59,853 nt of DNA from Pseudomonadota bacterium (GTDB taxonomy: Bacteria; Pseudomonadota; Alphaproteobacteria; Acetobacterales; Acetobacteraceae): assembly GCA_021845985.1 (NCBI GenBank), contig JAJZES010000023.1:1-59853 (forward strand), given 5' to 3'. Shown here one piece after another: positions 57,470 to 59,853 of this stretch (positions are counted from its first letter, which is position 1; each line of letters starts with the position of its first letter). Position numbers and translations under genes: made by a program. The notes below the pieces were generated by a model. The model was not told where the DNA came from, ran no database searches, and saw only the letters and a program-made list of their open reading frames with translations.

Positions 57470-57757
57470 ATGGACATCACCAAGGACATCCAGCCGATGA
57501 CCACGTTTCGCAACCACTCGGCAGAGATCATGCGGCATCTGAAGGACACGGGGCGCCCGGTGATCCTGACGGTCAACGGTCGTGCGGCGGCGGTGGTGCA
57601 AGACGCGGACGCCTACCAACGATTGCTGGACCTCGCAGCAGACGCCAGTGCGGCCGAGGGCATCCGGCAGGGGCTTGACGATATGGAGAACGCCCGCACC
57701 CGCTCCGCGCAAGCCGTGCTCGGTGCCATCCGAGCCGACTATGGCATACCGCGTTGA
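57470..57757 (+). CDS. Phd/YefM-type antitoxin
   Basis: The 95-residue protein has the Phd/YefM N-terminal DNA-binding fold: DIQPMTTFRNHSAEIMRHLKDTGRPVILTVNGRAAAVVQDADAYQRLLD (about 6-54). A C-terminal helical tail (about 60-95) neutralises the toxin. It probably represses its own promoter together with the toxin. The end overlaps the toxin gene by 17 bp. Such pairs stabilise nearby mobile DNA or act in stress; here an IS lies 2 kb downstream. Confidence 0.85.
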   Translation: MDITKDIQPMTTFRNHSAEIMRHLKDTGRPVILTVNGRAAAVVQDADAYQRLLDLAADASAAEGIRQGLDDMENARTRSAQAVLGAIRADYGIPR

Positions 57758-58070
57758 CCTGACCGGCCGGGCGGCCCGGAACCTCGAACGCATCTACCAG
57801 ACCATCGACGCACAAAACACCACGCAGGCCGCCGCCTGGTTCAATGGATTGGAAAAGACGATCCTCAGCCTTGACAAACACCCGGCCCGAGGCTCCCCGG
57901 TTGCCGAGGACGACCGCCTCCGCCAAGTGCTGTATGGCCGCCGACGGCATCGCTACAGGATCATCTATACGATCGACGAACGCACCGAAATCGTGACGGT
58001 GCTGCACATCCGCCACGGCGCCCGCGCCGAGCTTGAACGGATCGCCTCGCACGAACCGGGCGGCCCCTGA
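57741..58070 (+). CDS. RelE/ParE-family toxin
   Basis: The 109-residue protein has the RelE/ParE fold: [82 protein letters not shown]. The R-x-RIIY and HIRHGAR segments are hallmark toxin motifs, where basic residues contact ribosome-bound mRNA or gyrase. Whether it is an mRNA interferase or a gyrase poison cannot be read. Gene order antitoxin-toxin is canonical. Confidence 0.87.
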   Translation: MAYRVDLTGRAARNLERIYQTIDAQNTTQAAAWFNGLEKTILSLDKHPARGSPVAEDDRLRQVLYGRRRHRYRIIYTIDERTEIVTVLHIRHGARAELERIASHEPGGP

Positions 58071-58138
58071 CCACCCCGCTTGCCCAACCCGCGCCAAAGT
58101 GGTGCAAGCGCCCCACCTTCCCGTCAGGAATCCGCGCC

Positions 58139-59716
<1,578 letters not shown>

Positions 59717-59728
59717 GGAATTAGCGTA

Positions 59729-59853
59729 GGCCCCGTTCGCATTTGCAGGAATGGCGTGGTCGGGCTATTCTGGTGCGGGTTGGCAAGGTTTTGGGAGCGA
59801 CGATGCGCGTTCTGACGGACGCCCAATGGGCGAAGTTCGAGGCGGCGATTGCG
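59729..59853 (+). mobile_element. Start of an IS5-like insertion sequence (partial)
   Basis: About 13 bp after guaA begins a likely element end, GGCCCCGTTCGCATTTGCAG, followed by a transposase start. The other end is beyond the window. Assignment to the IS5 group rests on the N-terminus of the encoded protein. Confidence 0.5.
59803..59853 (+). CDS. IS5-like transposase, N-terminus only (partial)
   Basis: Seventeen codons are visible, MRVLTDAQWAKFEAAIA, preceded by a GGGAGCGA ribosome-binding site. This opening (LTDAQWxxxE) is common to IS5/IS4-type DDE transposases such as those with a DUF4096 N-terminal domain, which contact the inverted repeats. The catalytic part lies outside the window. 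Confidence 0.65.
   Translation, partial: MRVLTDAQWAKFEAAIA

Overview
The window looks like the chromosome of a high-GC alphaproteobacterium, most likely from the Acetobacteraceae or another Rhodospirillales group; that placement is an inference. The cues are a GST-like FzlA division protein, a GTTC-N7-GTTC LexA box in front of dnaE2, a PEP-CTERM protein and uniformly GC-rich codon use. I see no rRNA, tRNA or CRISPR array.

Layout. 1-1016: wreckage of mobile DNA. The end of an IS256-like element abuts an IS701-like transposase remnant, followed by an orphan C-terminal gene fragment. 1031-5802 (minus): an overlapping gene chain for a secreted alpha/beta hydrolase, a membrane spermidine-synthase-like protein, an exported protein-isoaspartate methyltransferase homologue and FzlA. 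5845-8012 (plus): a small membrane protein and minCDE. 8222-9905: a lipoprotein and a two-copy Cys-rich domain protein. 10034-16426: a nucleotide-sugar cluster (C-methyltransferase, cytidylyltransferase, PIG-L deacetylase, RfbC-like epimerase, DUF4910 peptidase-like protein, SDR, NDP-sugar epimerase) with no glycosyltransferase in view. 16433-21788: a ferritin-like protein, then LexA-controlled dnaE2 followed by a degenerate EAL protein and a DUF2306-like membrane protein.

21792-43884 (minus) is one uninterrupted block of contractile-tailed phage structural and lysis genes. In transcription order it encodes terminase, portal, scaffold, capsid, connectors, sheath, tube, a tail chaperone with a predicted -1 frameshift, a very short tape-measure-slot protein, baseplate, fibres, endolysin and holin. 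No integrase, repressor, replication gene, small terminase or att repeat is visible. It reads as a domesticated particle: a contractile prophage remnant or a candidate gene-transfer-agent-like system.

44381-47688: an RlpA-like protein, three single-domain receivers (one lacking its phospho-acceptor), a lipoprotein, a PEP-CTERM protein and a strong terminator. 47721-53256: a flavin-dependent monooxygenase facing a minus-strand operon for a Rieske dioxygenase (alpha and beta), a thiolase-like protein and its OB-fold partner, an SDR and a V4R-domain protein, probably a catabolic module. 53385-56210: a PepSY protein and cytochrome b561, convergent with a histidine kinase/response regulator pair. 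The two promoter regions share the same GTAAG-N6-GTAAG repeat, which suggests a closed regulatory circuit. 56251-59853: a TrpD2-like protein, a Phd/RelE-type toxin-antitoxin pair, guaA and the start of an IS5-like transposase.

All functions are read from sequence and memory of protein families; no database search was run.
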